This document shows positions 1 to 9,063 of a stretch of DNA of 64,000 nucleotides, one piece after another. Within the stretch, counting starts at the first letter, position 1; every line of letters starts with the position of its first letter. A program made the position numbers and the translations under genes. Below the pieces are notes generated by a model, which worked only from the letters and a program-made list of their open reading frames with translations, was not told the origin of the DNA and did not search any database. Source of the DNA: Viridibacillus sp050278625 (lineage in GTDB: Bacteria; Bacillota; Bacilli; Bacillales_A; Planococcaceae); contig NZ_JBNNTI010000001.1 of the NCBI RefSeq assembly GCF_050278625.1, positions 372,001 to 436,000 of the forward strand. Direction: 5' to 3'.

Positions 1-422
1 CGCATACTTGGCACAAGTAATTTCACAATTTGTTCATTAGCTAGTCGCTCTGCTTGATCCTTTACTTCTTCATGTTTTTCTTCTTTCACGAGTCGGTTAG
101 CCACTTCTACTAAGTCACGTACCATCGATTCCACATCACGACCTACATAACCTACTTCAGTAAATTTTGTCGCTTCTATTTTTATGAATGGCGCTTTTAC
201 TAAACGTGCGATACGTCTAGCAATTTCCGTTTTACCAACTCCAGTTGGTCCAATCATTAAGATGTTTTTTGGGATGACTTCATTTTTCATCTCTTCATCT
301 AAGAGTTGACGACGATGACGATTACGAAGCGCAACAGCTACTGCACGCTTAGCATCACGTTGCCCAACGATATAACGATCTAAATACTCGGTCATTTGTC
401 TAGGCGTTTGTTGTTGTGTCAT
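1..422 (-). CDS. hslU: ATP-dependent protease ATPase subunit HslU (ClpY), N-terminal part
   Basis: HslU is the AAA+ unfoldase that feeds substrates into the HslV peptidase; in Bacillus it is called ClpY/CodX. Only about the first 140 residues are in the window, and the gene runs off the left edge. The visible part begins MTQQQTPRQMTEYLDRYIVG and contains the Walker A motif GPTGVGKTE and the pore-loop sequence GYVGRDVES typical of HslU. The ATG at 420-422 starts two bases after the hslV stop, so the two subunits should be made together. In Bacillus codY normally follows hslU; that gene would lie outside the window. Identification is firm, the 3' end is unseen. Confidence 0.96.
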   Translation of the reverse strand, partial: MTQQQTPRQMTEYLDRYIVGQRDAKRAVAVALRNRHRRQLLDEEMKNEVIPKNILMIGPTGVGKTEIARRIARLVKAPFIKIEATKFTEVGYVGRDVESMVRDLVEVANRLVKEEKHEEVKDQAERLANEQIVKLLVPSM

Positions 423-424
423 AG

Positions 425-967
425 TTACAGTGCCTCCACGATAATATTATGGTTCGTAAATACACAAATATCTGCTGCAATTTCAAGCGATGCTTTCGCA
501 ATTTCCTCTGCTGTTAATGTATCACCAGAGTACTGCTTTAACGCTCTACCAGCTGATAACGCATAGTTACCTCCCGAGCCAATTGCTAAGATACCGTCAT
601 CAGGTTCAATGACCTCACCAGAACCAGAAACAAGTAGTAGTGTTTCACTATTCATTACAAGTAACATTGCTTCTAGCTTTTGCAACATTTTATCTCCGCG
701 CCACTGCTTTGCTACTTCGACTGAAGCACGTTGAAGGTTCCCATCAAACTCCATAAGTTTCCCTTCAAACATTTCAAACAATGTAAACGCATCGGCAACC
801 GATCCGGCAAACCCTGCTAATACTTTACCGTTGTAAAGACGACGTACTTTCTTAGCTGTATGTTTCATCACAACTGCATTACCAAGAGTCACCTGTCCGT
901 CACCTGCCATCGCGCTCTGCCCTTTATGTTGTACTGCAAAAATTGTGGTTGCGTGCATTTCAACCAT
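425..967 (-). CDS. hslV: ATP-dependent protease peptidase subunit HslV (ClpQ/CodW)
   Basis: HslV forms the double-hexamer peptidase chamber of the HslUV protease in the cytoplasm. The 180 aa match the family along the full length, with the GDGQVTLGN and GSGGNYALSAGRAL segments. The start ATG is supported by a GGAGGAGGG ribosome site a few bases upstream. The reading begins MVEMHATTIFAV: the Thr that is the N-terminal nucleophile in most HslV (Thr-Thr-Ile) is preceded by six residues, as in the N-terminally extended Bacillus CodW. CodW uses a Ser exposed near its N-terminus, and no Ser is present here. An internal start at Met4 would not expose Thr7 either. It sits between xerC and hslU as in other Bacillales. 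Confidence 0.96.
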   Translation of the reverse strand: MVEMHATTIFAVQHKGQSAMAGDGQVTLGNAVVMKHTAKKVRRLYNGKVLAGFAGSVADAFTLFEMFEGKLMEFDGNLQRASVEVAKQWRGDKMLQKLEAMLLVMNSETLLLVSGSGEVIEPDDGILAIGSGGNYALSAGRALKQYSGDTLTAEEIAKASLEIAADICVFTNHNIIVEAL

Positions 968-987
968 AATAACCCTCCTCCCAATTG

Positions 988-1887
988 TTACGCTCTTGGA
1001 TGAGCATTCATATATGTGTTTCTTAGATGTTCTTTTGTCACATGCGTATAAACTTGCGTAGAAGATAAATTTGCGTGTCCGAGTAATTCTTGCACGGTAC
1101 GTAAATCTGCTCCGTTGTTTAATAAATGCGTAGCAAAGGTGTGTCTTAACATATGAGGATAAATATTAGAATGTAACTCTGCATTTTTCATCATATCATT
1201 TAAAATATAACGAACACCTCTTGCCGTAAGGGCTCCACCTCGCATATTGACAAATAGTTGAGGGTTTTGAAGGCCTTTCATAAGTTTAGGACGTGAATTT
1301 GCTAGGTATTGTTGCAATGCTTCCGAAGCAAAATGCCCAAATGGTACATAACGTTCTTTTCTCCCTTTCCCCATCACACGTAAAATGCATATTGAAAAAT
1401 CAACATCTTTCATTTCAATAGATGTCAATTCACTAACCCGAATTCCTGTGGCATACAACAATTCAAGAATGGCTGTATCTCGTAAAGATTTCGGATCTTC
1501 CCCTTCGTTTGCCTGAAACAATCTGGCAAGCTCTTCTTCATAAAAAAAGCGCGGTAATCTATCTTCTTTTTTTGGATGATAAAGAGCTTGAAAGCCTGTA
1601 TCATCTAATCCGTATTCTTTATTTAGAAAACGAAAAAAAGAACGGATTGAAGAAATTTTCCTTGAGATAGTTGTTCTCGCTTTTTTTTCTTCGTACAATT
1701 TTGTTACGTAAAGTCTGGCGTGTATATATTCAACAGCAGCTAAATCTTCTACGCTTTCTACTTTTAAGAAAGATAAAAATTCATGTAAATCAGATTGATA
1801 TTCTCGCACTGTTAATGGTGAAAAATTTTTTTCTAATTGAATATAGATAACAAATTGCTCAAGTACTTGTTCAGATCGTATGTTCAT
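988..1887 (-). CDS. xerC: Tyrosine site-specific recombinase XerC (CodV)
   Basis: XerC with XerD resolves chromosome dimers at dif. The 299-aa length is usual. The N-terminal SAM-like core-binding domain covers about residues 5-90. The catalytic domain shows the full tyrosine-recombinase set: Arg150 in GIRVSEL, Lys174 in MGKGRKE, His245 and Arg248 in HMLRHTFATHLL, His271 in LLGHANL and nucleophile Tyr280. The ATG follows a GAGGTG site. It heads the xerC-hslV-hslU(-codY) cluster known from Bacillus, with its own leader and an extended -10 promoter upstream, after the trmFO terminator. Confidence 0.95.
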   Translation of the reverse strand: MNIRSEQVLEQFVIYIQLEKNFSPLTVREYQSDLHEFLSFLKVESVEDLAAVEYIHARLYVTKLYEEKKARTTISRKISSIRSFFRFLNKEYGLDDTGFQALYHPKKEDRLPRFFYEEELARLFQANEGEDPKSLRDTAILELLYATGIRVSELTSIEMKDVDFSICILRVMGKGRKERYVPFGHFASEALQQYLANSRPKLMKGLQNPQLFVNMRGGALTARGVRYILNDMMKNAELHSNIYPHMLRHTFATHLLNNGADLRTVQELLGHANLSSTQVYTHVTKEHLRNTYMNAHPRA

Positions 1888-1933
1888 TTGAACACCTCGT
1901 TAATGAAAAGCTCCAAATTTAACCATCTAACTC

Positions 1934-1962
1934 TAAGCATTTTTAAAAAGCAAAAACGCTTA
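1934..1962 (-). promoter_or_regulatory. Hairpin in the 5' leader of xerC
   Basis: On the minus strand TAAGCGTTTTT and AAAAATGCTTA form an 11-bp stem (one G-U pair) with a 7-nt loop. It lies about 45 nt upstream of the xerC ATG and downstream of the extended -10 at 2008-2016. No U-run follows, so it is not an ordinary terminator. It could protect the mRNA end or act in attenuation; neither is shown. Confidence 0.4.
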
Positions 1963-2007
1963 CTAAACTAGAGCTAATGTTAATCCTAGTTGTTTAAGGC
2001 ACATATG

Positions 2008-2016
2008 AGTATAACA
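2008..2016 (-). promoter_or_regulatory. Extended -10 promoter for xerC-hslVU
   Basis: The minus strand reads TGTTATACT (TGn plus TATACT). The sequence 17 bases upstream is a poor -35 match (TCGAAC). The position after the trmFO terminator and about 120 bases before xerC makes a new transcript start here plausible. The rest of the 347-base gap 1888-2234 holds only the leader hairpin and the trmFO terminator; I see no gene in it. Confidence 0.45.
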
Positions 2017-2190
2017 CACTCATGTGAATTGTTCGACACTTCAGTTCATAAGTCAACATAAAGTTTTTATCGAAAGGTTTATTCACGTCTTTTGGGTAAC
2101 TTTGTTACACTTAAATGTATTATTCTTATTTCTAAATTACCACTATTTGTATCTTCTTTTCAATTATGAGAAATCATCTTCATTTGTAAA

Positions 2191-2227
2191 CAAAAAAGCC
2201 CTTAAAATTGTAACAATTTTAAGGGCT
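2191..2227 (-). terminator. Intrinsic terminator after trmFO
   Basis: AGCCCTTAAAATTG and its complement form a 14-bp perfect stem closed by a 3-base loop, followed on the minus strand by TTTTTTG. It starts 8 bases after the trmFO stop and separates topA-trmFO from xerC. Confidence 0.92.
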
Positions 2228-2234
2228 AAAACAA

Positions 2235-3548
2235 TTATATATTTGTTGAATTTTTGAAGTTTTGAATAGCAGCCAAAGCACGTTCTGCGTGTTTTTCACC
2301 GCGTTCTTGCTTCGATTTAATTTTCTCGCCTAATTTAGGGAATAAACCGAAGTTCACATTCATAGGTTGGAAGTGTTTTGAATCTGCTTCTGTTATATAA
2401 CGCGCCATACTTCCTAATGCTGTTTCTGCAGGGAAGATTAATAAGTCTTTTTCCATTGCAAGATGTGCGGCATTAATACCAGCAATTAAACCACTACCCG
2501 CTGACTCAACATAACCCTCTACCCCCGTCATTTGACCAGCAAAGAAAATGTTTGGTCGACTTTTCAGTTGATAAGTCGGCGCTAATGCTTTAGGTGAGTT
2601 AATAAAAGTGTTTCGATGCATAACACCATAACGAACGATTTCTACATTTTCCAAACCAGGGATCATACTAAATACTTCTTTTTGCGCCCCCCATTTTAAA
2701 TGTGTTTGGAATCCCACTAAGTTATAAAGTGTACCAGCAGCGTCATCTTGACGAAGTTGTACAACTGCATGTGGACGTTTACCGGTTCTAGGATCTTCTA
2801 AGCCTACTGGTTTCATAGGACCAAATAGCATAGTTTTAGGACCACGTGCTGCCATTACTTCAATTGGCATACAGCCCTCAAAGTACTTTTCTTTTTCAAA
2901 TTCTTTTAATGGTGCAACTTCAGCGTTAATCAATGCTTCTTGGAAACGATTGAATTCTTCTTCTGTCATTGGGCAGTTTAAGTATGCCGCTTCACCTTTA
3001 TCATAACGAGATTTCAAATATACTTTATTTATATCAATGCTGTCTTTTTCTATTATTGGTGCAGCTGCATCATAGAAATAAAGATATTCTTCTCCTGTTA
3101 AAGCTTGAATTTGTTCTGCTAATGCTTTTGAAGTTAATGGACCTGTAGCAATAACTGTTATACCTTCTTCAGGAATTTCCGTTACTTCTTCATTAATTAC
3201 TTCAATCAGTGGATGGTTTTTTACTTTTTCTGTTACATAGCCGGCGAATTCGTGGCGATCCACAGCTAGCGCTCCACCTGCTGGAACTGAACTGCGATCC
3301 GCGGCTTCGATAATAACCGAATCCAACATGCGCATTTCTTCTTTAATAACGCCAACTGCATTTGTTAAATTATTGGCACGTAGAGAGTTACTACATACTA
3401 ATTCTGCAAATTTATCTGTGTGGTGAGCAGGCGTTTGTTTTACTGGACGCATTTCATACAAGCGAACTTGAATTCCTCTTTTTGCAATTTGCCAAGCTGC
3501 TTCACTACCTGCTAAACCTGCACCGATTACATTTACGATTGTTGTCAT
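2235..3548 (-). CDS. trmFO: tRNA (uracil-5-)-methyltransferase TrmFO (Gid), folate- and FAD-dependent
   Basis: TrmFO makes ribothymidine at tRNA position 54 using methylenetetrahydrofolate and reduced flavin. The 437 aa fit the family. The FAD-binding GAGLAGSEAAWQ is at residues 9-20. The two functional cysteines expected from Bacillus TrmFO are visible at Cys52 (ELVCSNSLR) and Cys226 (FEGCMPIEV). An in-frame ATG exists upstream at 3605 but lies inside topA. I prefer 3548 because homologues begin at this point (VNVIGAGLAG) and a GAGG sequence lies about 11 bases upstream. It follows topA by 28 bases, the same pair as in Bacillus, and ends at a strong terminator. Confidence 0.95.
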   Translation of the reverse strand: MTTIVNVIGAGLAGSEAAWQIAKRGIQVRLYEMRPVKQTPAHHTDKFAELVCSNSLRANNLTNAVGVIKEEMRMLDSVIIEAADRSSVPAGGALAVDRHEFAGYVTEKVKNHPLIEVINEEVTEIPEEGITVIATGPLTSKALAEQIQALTGEEYLYFYDAAAPIIEKDSIDINKVYLKSRYDKGEAAYLNCPMTEEEFNRFQEALINAEVAPLKEFEKEKYFEGCMPIEVMAARGPKTMLFGPMKPVGLEDPRTGKRPHAVVQLRQDDAAGTLYNLVGFQTHLKWGAQKEVFSMIPGLENVEIVRYGVMHRNTFINSPKALAPTYQLKSRPNIFFAGQMTGVEGYVESAGSGLIAGINAAHLAMEKDLLIFPAETALGSMARYITEADSKHFQPMNVNFGLFPKLGEKIKSKQERGEKHAERALAAIQNFKNSTNI

Positions 3549-3576
3549 GCTAATATATACCTCTTTCTTATACTCA

Positions 3577-5652
3577 TCATTGTGATGCTGTTTCTTTATA
3601 GTCACATTTCGTACATTGGATTTGTACGCCTTTTTTCAGTTTCTTCTCGACTAATAATTCACTACATTTTGGACAAGGTCTGTTAATTGGTTTATCCCAT
3701 GATACGAAATCACAGTCAGGATAACGATTACAACCGTAGAAAATACGTTTTGTCTTACTTTTTCGTTCTACGATTTCGCCTTCTTTACATGTTGGACATG
3801 TAACGCCTATTGCTTTGACAATAGCTTTTGTATTACGGCAATCAGGGAAGTTACTACATGCCATGAATTTACCATAGCGACCAAGTTTGAAAACCATTGG
3901 TGAGCCACAATGTTCACAGTCTTCACCGGCGGGTTCATCTTTTATTTCAACTTTTTCCATTGCTACTTCAGCATGTTGTACATGTTTTTCAAAATCTTGA
4001 TAAAATTCATCTATTATATTTACCCATTTTGTATTTCCTTCTTCGATACTATCTAAATCGTGCTCCATTTTCGCAGTGAATTCGATATTAATAATATCAG
4101 GGAAAAATTCCAATACTAGTGAATGTACAATTTCCCCTAATTCAGTTGGTACAAATCGTTTTGCGTCTAATGTGACATACCCACGCTTTTGGATTGTATC
4201 TAAAGTTGGAGCATAAGTTGATGGTCGACCGATCCCTATTTCTTCCATCGTCTTCACTAGACGTGCCTCCGAGAAGCGCGGCGGTGGCTGTGTGAAATGT
4301 TGTTTCGGTTCAATATTCAAGGATTTTACAATATCGCCTTTTTCCATCGGTGGCAATAGTTTATCCTTTTCTTCTTTTTGGTCATCTGATCCTTCAATAT
4401 AAAGTTTCATGAAACCAGGGAATTTCACTTGAGAGCCTGTTGCTCTAAAGAATACCTCACCATTTTGTAAGTCTGCTGTAACTGTATCTAATACAGCAGA
4501 TGCCATTTGACTCGCTATAAAGCGTTCCCAGATTAGACGATATAAACGAAGTTGATCTCTTGATAAAACGGCCTTTAACTGATCTGGCGTACGCATTGTG
4601 CTTGTTGGACGAATTGCTTCATGTGCATCTTGTGCTTTTTCAGATTTTTTTGCTTGTTGATCAAGAGGCGTTGTATATTCGTTACCATACGTTGATTGAA
4701 CGTATTCAAATGCTTCTTTTTTCGCCGTTTCAGATATACGTGTAGAATCTGTACGCATATACGTAATTAAACCCACAGTACCTTCTTTACCGACATCTAT
4801 ACCTTCGTATAATTGTTGTGCAAGCATCATAGTCTTTTTTGCACGGAAGTTTAATTTACGCGCTGCTTCTTGTTGTAGAGATGACGTTGTAAAAGAGGGA
4901 GCTGCATTACGCTTACGTTCGCGTTTCACTACTTTTGCGACTTCGAAATCTTCACCCTTCATTAACTTCAAGACATCTTTTACTTGCGCTTCATTGGACA
5001 ATTTAATTTTCTCTTTACTATTTCCATAGTAAATAGCATCAAATTGCTTTTTACCTTTTTCAAAATTGCCTTCAATAGTCCAATATTCTTCAGGCTGGAA
5101 ATTTTTAATTTCGTTTTCGCGGTCGATAATCATACGTAGTGCTACTGATTGTACACGCCCAGCAGATAAACCCTTCTTGACTTTCTTCCATAGAAGAGGA
5201 CTAATGTTATATCCTACAAGACGGTCTAATATACGACGTGCTTGTTGAGCATCAACTAAATCCATATCAATTGGACGTGGATGCTTAAATGACTCTTTTA
5301 TAGCATCTTTCGTGATTTCGTTAAATAATACACGACAGTCCGATTTTATATCAATGTTAAGTGCTGTTGCTAAATGCCAAGCAATAGCTTCTCCTTCGCG
5401 ATCTGGATCGGCCGCGAGATAGATTTTCTTAGCTTTTTTAGCTGCGGATTTTAAATCTTGTAAAACAGGACCTTTACCACGAATGGTAATGTATCTTGGT
5501 TCAAAATTATTTTCCGTGTCAATTCCCATTGTACTTCTAGGTAAATCACGAACGTGACCAATTGACGCTTTCACTTTATATTTTTTTCCTAAATATCGCT
5601 CGATAGTTTTTGCTTTTGCGGGCGATTCTACTATTACTAAATAATCCGACAT
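3577..5652 (-). CDS. topA: DNA topoisomerase I (type IA)
   Basis: TopA relaxes negative supercoils. The 691 aa comprise an N-terminal Toprim domain (MSDYLVIVESPAKAKTIERY; DPDREGE near residues 82-88), the toroidal core with the active-site Tyr298 in GLITYMRTDSTR, and three C-terminal four-cysteine zinc ribbons (CEHCG...CSNFPDC, CPTCKEG...CNRYPDC, CPKCSE...CTKCDY). The start ATG has AAGGGGG at good distance. The gene has its own promoter at 5752-5780 and is cotranscribed with trmFO. Confidence 0.97.
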   Translation of the reverse strand: MSDYLVIVESPAKAKTIERYLGKKYKVKASIGHVRDLPRSTMGIDTENNFEPRYITIRGKGPVLQDLKSAAKKAKKIYLAADPDREGEAIAWHLATALNIDIKSDCRVLFNEITKDAIKESFKHPRPIDMDLVDAQQARRILDRLVGYNISPLLWKKVKKGLSAGRVQSVALRMIIDRENEIKNFQPEEYWTIEGNFEKGKKQFDAIYYGNSKEKIKLSNEAQVKDVLKLMKGEDFEVAKVVKRERKRNAAPSFTTSSLQQEAARKLNFRAKKTMMLAQQLYEGIDVGKEGTVGLITYMRTDSTRISETAKKEAFEYVQSTYGNEYTTPLDQQAKKSEKAQDAHEAIRPTSTMRTPDQLKAVLSRDQLRLYRLIWERFIASQMASAVLDTVTADLQNGEVFFRATGSQVKFPGFMKLYIEGSDDQKEEKDKLLPPMEKGDIVKSLNIEPKQHFTQPPPRFSEARLVKTMEEIGIGRPSTYAPTLDTIQKRGYVTLDAKRFVPTELGEIVHSLVLEFFPDIINIEFTAKMEHDLDSIEEGNTKWVNIIDEFYQDFEKHVQHAEVAMEKVEIKDEPAGEDCEHCGSPMVFKLGRYGKFMACSNFPDCRNTKAIVKAIGVTCPTCKEGEIVERKSKTKRIFYGCNRYPDCDFVSWDKPINRPCPKCSELLVEKKLKKGVQIQCTKCDYKETASQ

Positions 5653-5751
5653 GTGAGTTCCCCCTTATAGAGGTGAAGTTTCATTTTCTTTAGTTTCACT
5701 TGTTAAAATTGAATAGGTGCATGTAAATATGGTTAAAAACCTTACCATTCA

Positions 5752-5780
5752 ACTATAACTTTTTTTCTAAGCGTTTACAA
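5752..5780 (-). promoter_or_regulatory. Sigma-A-type promoter for topA-trmFO
   Basis: The minus strand shows TTGTAA, a 17-base spacer and TATAGT. The leader to the topA ATG is about 95 nt. The dprA-topA gap (5653-5840) otherwise shows no clear terminator. Confidence 0.6.
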
Positions 5781-5840
5781 AAGAATACCTGTTGCAAAAT
5801 GTATAACAGAAAAGAAATTTTTGCAAGTTATATTTCATCT

Positions 5841-6731
5841 TCAAATAAAATATCTTTCTAATTCTGCAATTATTTGATAACCATTCCAGACTGGTGTAGC
5901 ACCCTCTGCAAGCAATTTATGAGGTCCTAAAGAAAGTTTTGATGTAATATCTCCAGGAACTATGAAAATTTCTTTCCCATGCTCTAAGGCGTGGTCCATT
6001 GTGCTGGATGTACCGCTTTTTTCAGCAGCTTCTGTGACTAGTATTGCCTTTGATATACCGCTAATAATACGATTTCGCATTGGAAAATACCATCGTTTCG
6101 GCTCGATATATGGCGGATATTCTGTAATTAACAAATGATCTTTGCCAATTATTTCGGCTAATTTTGCATTTTCTTTCGGATATAGGTGAAATAATCCATG
6201 TCCAAGTACTGCGATTGTTTTTCCTCCGTTTGCAATTGCACTTTCATGGGCCATTCGGTCGGCTCCCTTTGCAAGGCCACTGACGATGATATAATCATGT
6301 TCCACTAATGCTGGCATAATATACTGTAATGCATTTTCTGTATAAACCGTCGCCTTTCTAGAGCCAACTATAGCTATCTTCTTTTTATTAGCTAATAAAT
6401 CTACTTTTCCTTTTACATAGAGACATGTAGGAGAATCATATAGTTCGAATAACGTTTTAGGGAATAAGGGATGAAAGAACGGGATAGGAGTTATCGACTT
6501 TTGCTCATACGCTTGGAGTAAGGGGGTTTCCATTGCTTCTATATAAGCGGTTTTTAAACTATTAGCTTTTTCATAGGAGAGTTTTAATAATTTTGCAATT
6601 TGTTGTGTGGACATTTGTTCAATATCTACAAGTTCTATATCCTCTTTGAATAAGGGTGCTAACCTGTTAAGAGGTACAGGAAATACATAATGCAATGCCA
6701 AGAGTCTCTGAGTCAATAGTGCTTCATTCAT
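5841..6731 (-). CDS. dprA: DNA-processing protein DprA (Smf)
   Basis: DprA loads RecA onto incoming single-stranded DNA during natural transformation. The 296 aa carry the Rossmann-like core: IAIVGSRKAT, VSGLAKGADRMAHESAI, FPMRNRIISG and EKSGTSSTMDHALEHGKEIF. There is a SAM-like N-terminal helical region. No C-terminal winged-helix domain is visible, as in the short Bacillus form. The ATG at 6731 is chosen from two adjacent ATGs because GGAGGG is 6 bases upstream of it. The reading frame continues open to 6770 without a better site. It lies after sucCD and has no obvious promoter of its own, so readthrough past the sucD hairpin may supply it. Confidence 0.94.
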   Translation of the reverse strand: MNEALLTQRLLALHYVFPVPLNRLAPLFKEDIELVDIEQMSTQQIAKLLKLSYEKANSLKTAYIEAMETPLLQAYEQKSITPIPFFHPLFPKTLFELYDSPTCLYVKGKVDLLANKKKIAIVGSRKATVYTENALQYIMPALVEHDYIIVSGLAKGADRMAHESAIANGGKTIAVLGHGLFHLYPKENAKLAEIIGKDHLLITEYPPYIEPKRWYFPMRNRIISGISKAILVTEAAEKSGTSSTMDHALEHGKEIFIVPGDITSKLSLGPHKLLAEGATPVWNGYQIIAELERYFI

Positions 6732-6754
6732 CATTGCCCTCCATTCATAACTAC

Positions 6755-6796
6755 TTAAAAGGTGTAGCATTGTCTATTAGGACTTTGCTACACCTT
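6755..6796 (-). terminator. Hairpin terminator after sucD
   Basis: AAGGTGTAGCA and TGCTACACCTT form a perfect 11-bp stem, with a smaller GTC/GAC helix inside the loop, followed by TTTTAAG on the minus strand. The short U-run suggests partial readthrough into dprA. Confidence 0.75.
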
Positions 6797-6801
6797 CAAT
6801 A

Positions 6802-7704
6802 TTAATGAGTTTTACATTTTTCGTACAAGCCCTGTTCTTTTATAACTTTAATAAATGTTTCACCGATAACAGATGGTGTCTCTGCTACTTGAATTCCAGC
6901 TGCATTCATTGCTTTAATTTTATCAGCAGCTGTACCTTTACCACCTGAAATAATAGCACCAGCATGGCCCATACGCTTTCCAGGAGGTGCAGTTTGTCCA
7001 CCAATGAAACCTACAACTGGTTTTGTCATATTTGCTTTGATCCACTCTGCTGCTTCTTCTTCTGCCGTACCGCCAATCTCACCAATCATAACGACACCAT
7101 AAGTTTCAGGGTCTTCATTGAATTCTTTTAAAACATCAATGAAGTTTGTACCATTAACTGGGTCGCCACCAATCCCAACAGCCGTTGTTTGACCGATACC
7201 TTCTTGAGAAAGTTGATGAACTGCTTCATATGTTAAAGTACCAGAGCGTGACACTACCCCTACATGGCCTTTTTTATGGATATAACCTGGCATGATACCA
7301 ATTTTACATTCATCTGCAGTAATAACACCTGGACAGTTCGGACCAATAAGACGTGTTTTCTTACCTTCCATATAACGTTTCACTTTAATCATATCTAATA
7401 CTGGGATATGCTCAGTAATACAAATAACTAAATCTAAATTAGCATCTACAGCTTCTAAAATTGCGTCTGCTGCAAATGGTGCTGGTACGTAGATGACAGA
7501 AACATTACAGCCTGTTGCTTCAACAGCGTCAACCACCGTGTTAAAAACCGATACGCCTTCAACAGTTGTACCACCTTTACCAGGCGTAACTCCCGCTACA
7601 ACTTTCGTACCATATTCTAGCATTTGCTTTGTATGGAATAGAGCCGTTGACCCTGTAATCCCTTGTACAAGCACTTTAGTTTCTTTATTAATATAAACGC
7701 TCAT
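6802..7704 (-). CDS. sucD: Succinyl-CoA synthetase (ADP-forming), alpha subunit
   Basis: The alpha subunit binds CoA and carries the phosphohistidine in the TCA-cycle reaction succinyl-CoA + ADP + Pi to succinate + ATP + CoA. The 300 aa are full length: an N-terminal CoA-binding Rossmann domain (VQGITGSTALFHTKQ), the GPNCPGVI signature and the active-site His247 in RMGHAGAIISGGKGTA. It lies 18 bases after sucC and is cotranscribed with it. Confidence 0.97.
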   Translation of the reverse strand: MSVYINKETKVLVQGITGSTALFHTKQMLEYGTKVVAGVTPGKGGTTVEGVSVFNTVVDAVEATGCNVSVIYVPAPFAADAILEAVDANLDLVICITEHIPVLDMIKVKRYMEGKKTRLIGPNCPGVITADECKIGIMPGYIHKKGHVGVVSRSGTLTYEAVHQLSQEGIGQTTAVGIGGDPVNGTNFIDVLKEFNEDPETYGVVMIGEIGGTAEEEAAEWIKANMTKPVVGFIGGQTAPPGKRMGHAGAIISGGKGTAADKIKAMNAAGIQVAETPSVIGETFIKVIKEQGLYEKCKTH

Positions 7705-7722
7705 TTCAAGTCCCTGCCCTTC

Positions 7723-8883
7723 TTAGCCTACAAGTTCTACAATTTTTCTTGCACCATCAGCCATTGAATCTGCTGTAACGATATTAATACCCGATTCATT
7801 TAACAATGCTTTACCAAGTTCAACATTCGTACCTTCCAAGCGAACAACTAATGGTACATTTAAGCCAACCTCTTTGGCCGCTGTAATAACACCTTCTGCG
7901 ATAATATCACATTTCATGATACCCCCGAAAATGTTAACGAATATACCTTTTACACTTGCATCAGAAAGAATGATTTTGAAGGCTTCTGTTACTTTTTCAG
8001 CAGTTGCACCGCCCCCAACGTCCAGGAAGTTTGCGGGTGATCCGCCATAATAACTAATGGTGTCCATTGTAGCCATAGCAAGTCCAGCACCATTGACCAT
8101 ACAACCAATGCTACCCTCTAATGAAATATAGCTTAAATCATATTTTGAAGCTTCAATTTCCTTTGGATCTTCTTCTTCGAAATCTCGTAATTCAACAACA
8201 TCCTTATGGCGATATAAAGCGTTTCCATCGAAGTTGAACTTTGCATCTAACGCCACTACATTACCATCACCTGTCACGACAAGTGGGTTGATTTCTAAAA
8301 TAGATGCATCTTTTTCAGTAAATGCTTTGTAAATTCCAAGCATAAGTGATGCAGCTTTATTTATTAATTTGTCTGGAATATTCATATTAAACGCAAGACG
8401 ACGTGCTTGGAAACCTGTTAGTCCAATAGCTGGATCAACTACTTCTTTGAAAATTTTCTCAGGGGTTGCTTCAGCAACCTCTTCAATGTCCATTCCGCCC
8501 TCTTCAGATCCCATCAAAGTAATTCTAGAAGTTGCACGATCAACTACAAAGCCTAAGTAGTACTCTTTTTTAATATCAGAGCCTTCTTCTATGTAGAGGC
8601 GCTTTACTTCTTTACCTTCTGGACCAGTTTGGTGAGTGACCAGGATTTTACCTAATAATTCTTTCGAATACGAACGTACCTCGTCCAAATTTTTGGCAAT
8701 TTTAACGCCACCTGCTTTACCTCTTCCACCTGCATGGATCTGTGCTTTAACAACTACTACACTTGTACTTAATTCTTTTGCTACTTTTACAGCTTCCTCT
8801 GGTGAAAACGCTACTCGGCCATTTGGAACTGACACCCCGTATTGTCTTAGAATTTCCTTTCCTTGGTACTCATGGATATTCAT
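7723..8883 (-). CDS. sucC: Succinyl-CoA synthetase (ADP-forming), beta subunit
   Basis: The beta subunit has the nucleotide-binding ATP-grasp fold and joins SucD in the tricarboxylic acid cycle. The 386 aa begin MNIHEYQGKEILRQYGV, contain the ATP-grasp glycine segment HAGGRGKAGGVK and end with the CoA-ligase domain (NIFGGIMKCDIIAEG, VPLVVRLEGTN). AGGAGG lies just upstream of the ATG. A good promoter is at 8932-8960. Confidence 0.97.
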   Translation of the reverse strand: MNIHEYQGKEILRQYGVSVPNGRVAFSPEEAVKVAKELSTSVVVVKAQIHAGGRGKAGGVKIAKNLDEVRSYSKELLGKILVTHQTGPEGKEVKRLYIEEGSDIKKEYYLGFVVDRATSRITLMGSEEGGMDIEEVAEATPEKIFKEVVDPAIGLTGFQARRLAFNMNIPDKLINKAASLMLGIYKAFTEKDASILEINPLVVTGDGNVVALDAKFNFDGNALYRHKDVVELRDFEEEDPKEIEASKYDLSYISLEGSIGCMVNGAGLAMATMDTISYYGGSPANFLDVGGGATAEKVTEAFKIILSDASVKGIFVNIFGGIMKCDIIAEGVITAAKEVGLNVPLVVRLEGTNVELGKALLNESGINIVTADSMADGARKIVELVG

Positions 8884-8931
8884 CTAACTTCCTCCTATCA
8901 AAATCCCATAGAGTTTTACTACTACATAACC

Positions 8932-8960
8932 ATTGTATATAATCTGATCCTCTATGTCTA
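8932..8960 (-). promoter_or_regulatory. Sigma-A-type promoter for sucCD
   Basis: The minus strand reads TAGACA, 17 bases, TACAAT: five of six matches in each box. The leader to the sucC ATG is about 40 nt. Confidence 0.75.
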
Positions 8961-9063
8961 CATTCTTGTTATTTCGACTTTCCGCTTTAATTATCCGCAA
9001 ATATGCTCGAAATATACATGTACCAACGGATTTAATGCGACTAATATCGACTTTTTTTGACTA

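Noticed and set aside
2024..2257. Plus-strand 77-codon open frame between xerC and trmFO
   Set aside because: It runs through the trmFO terminator into trmFO, has no ribosome site and a low-complexity F/L-rich composition typical of AT-rich noncoding DNA.
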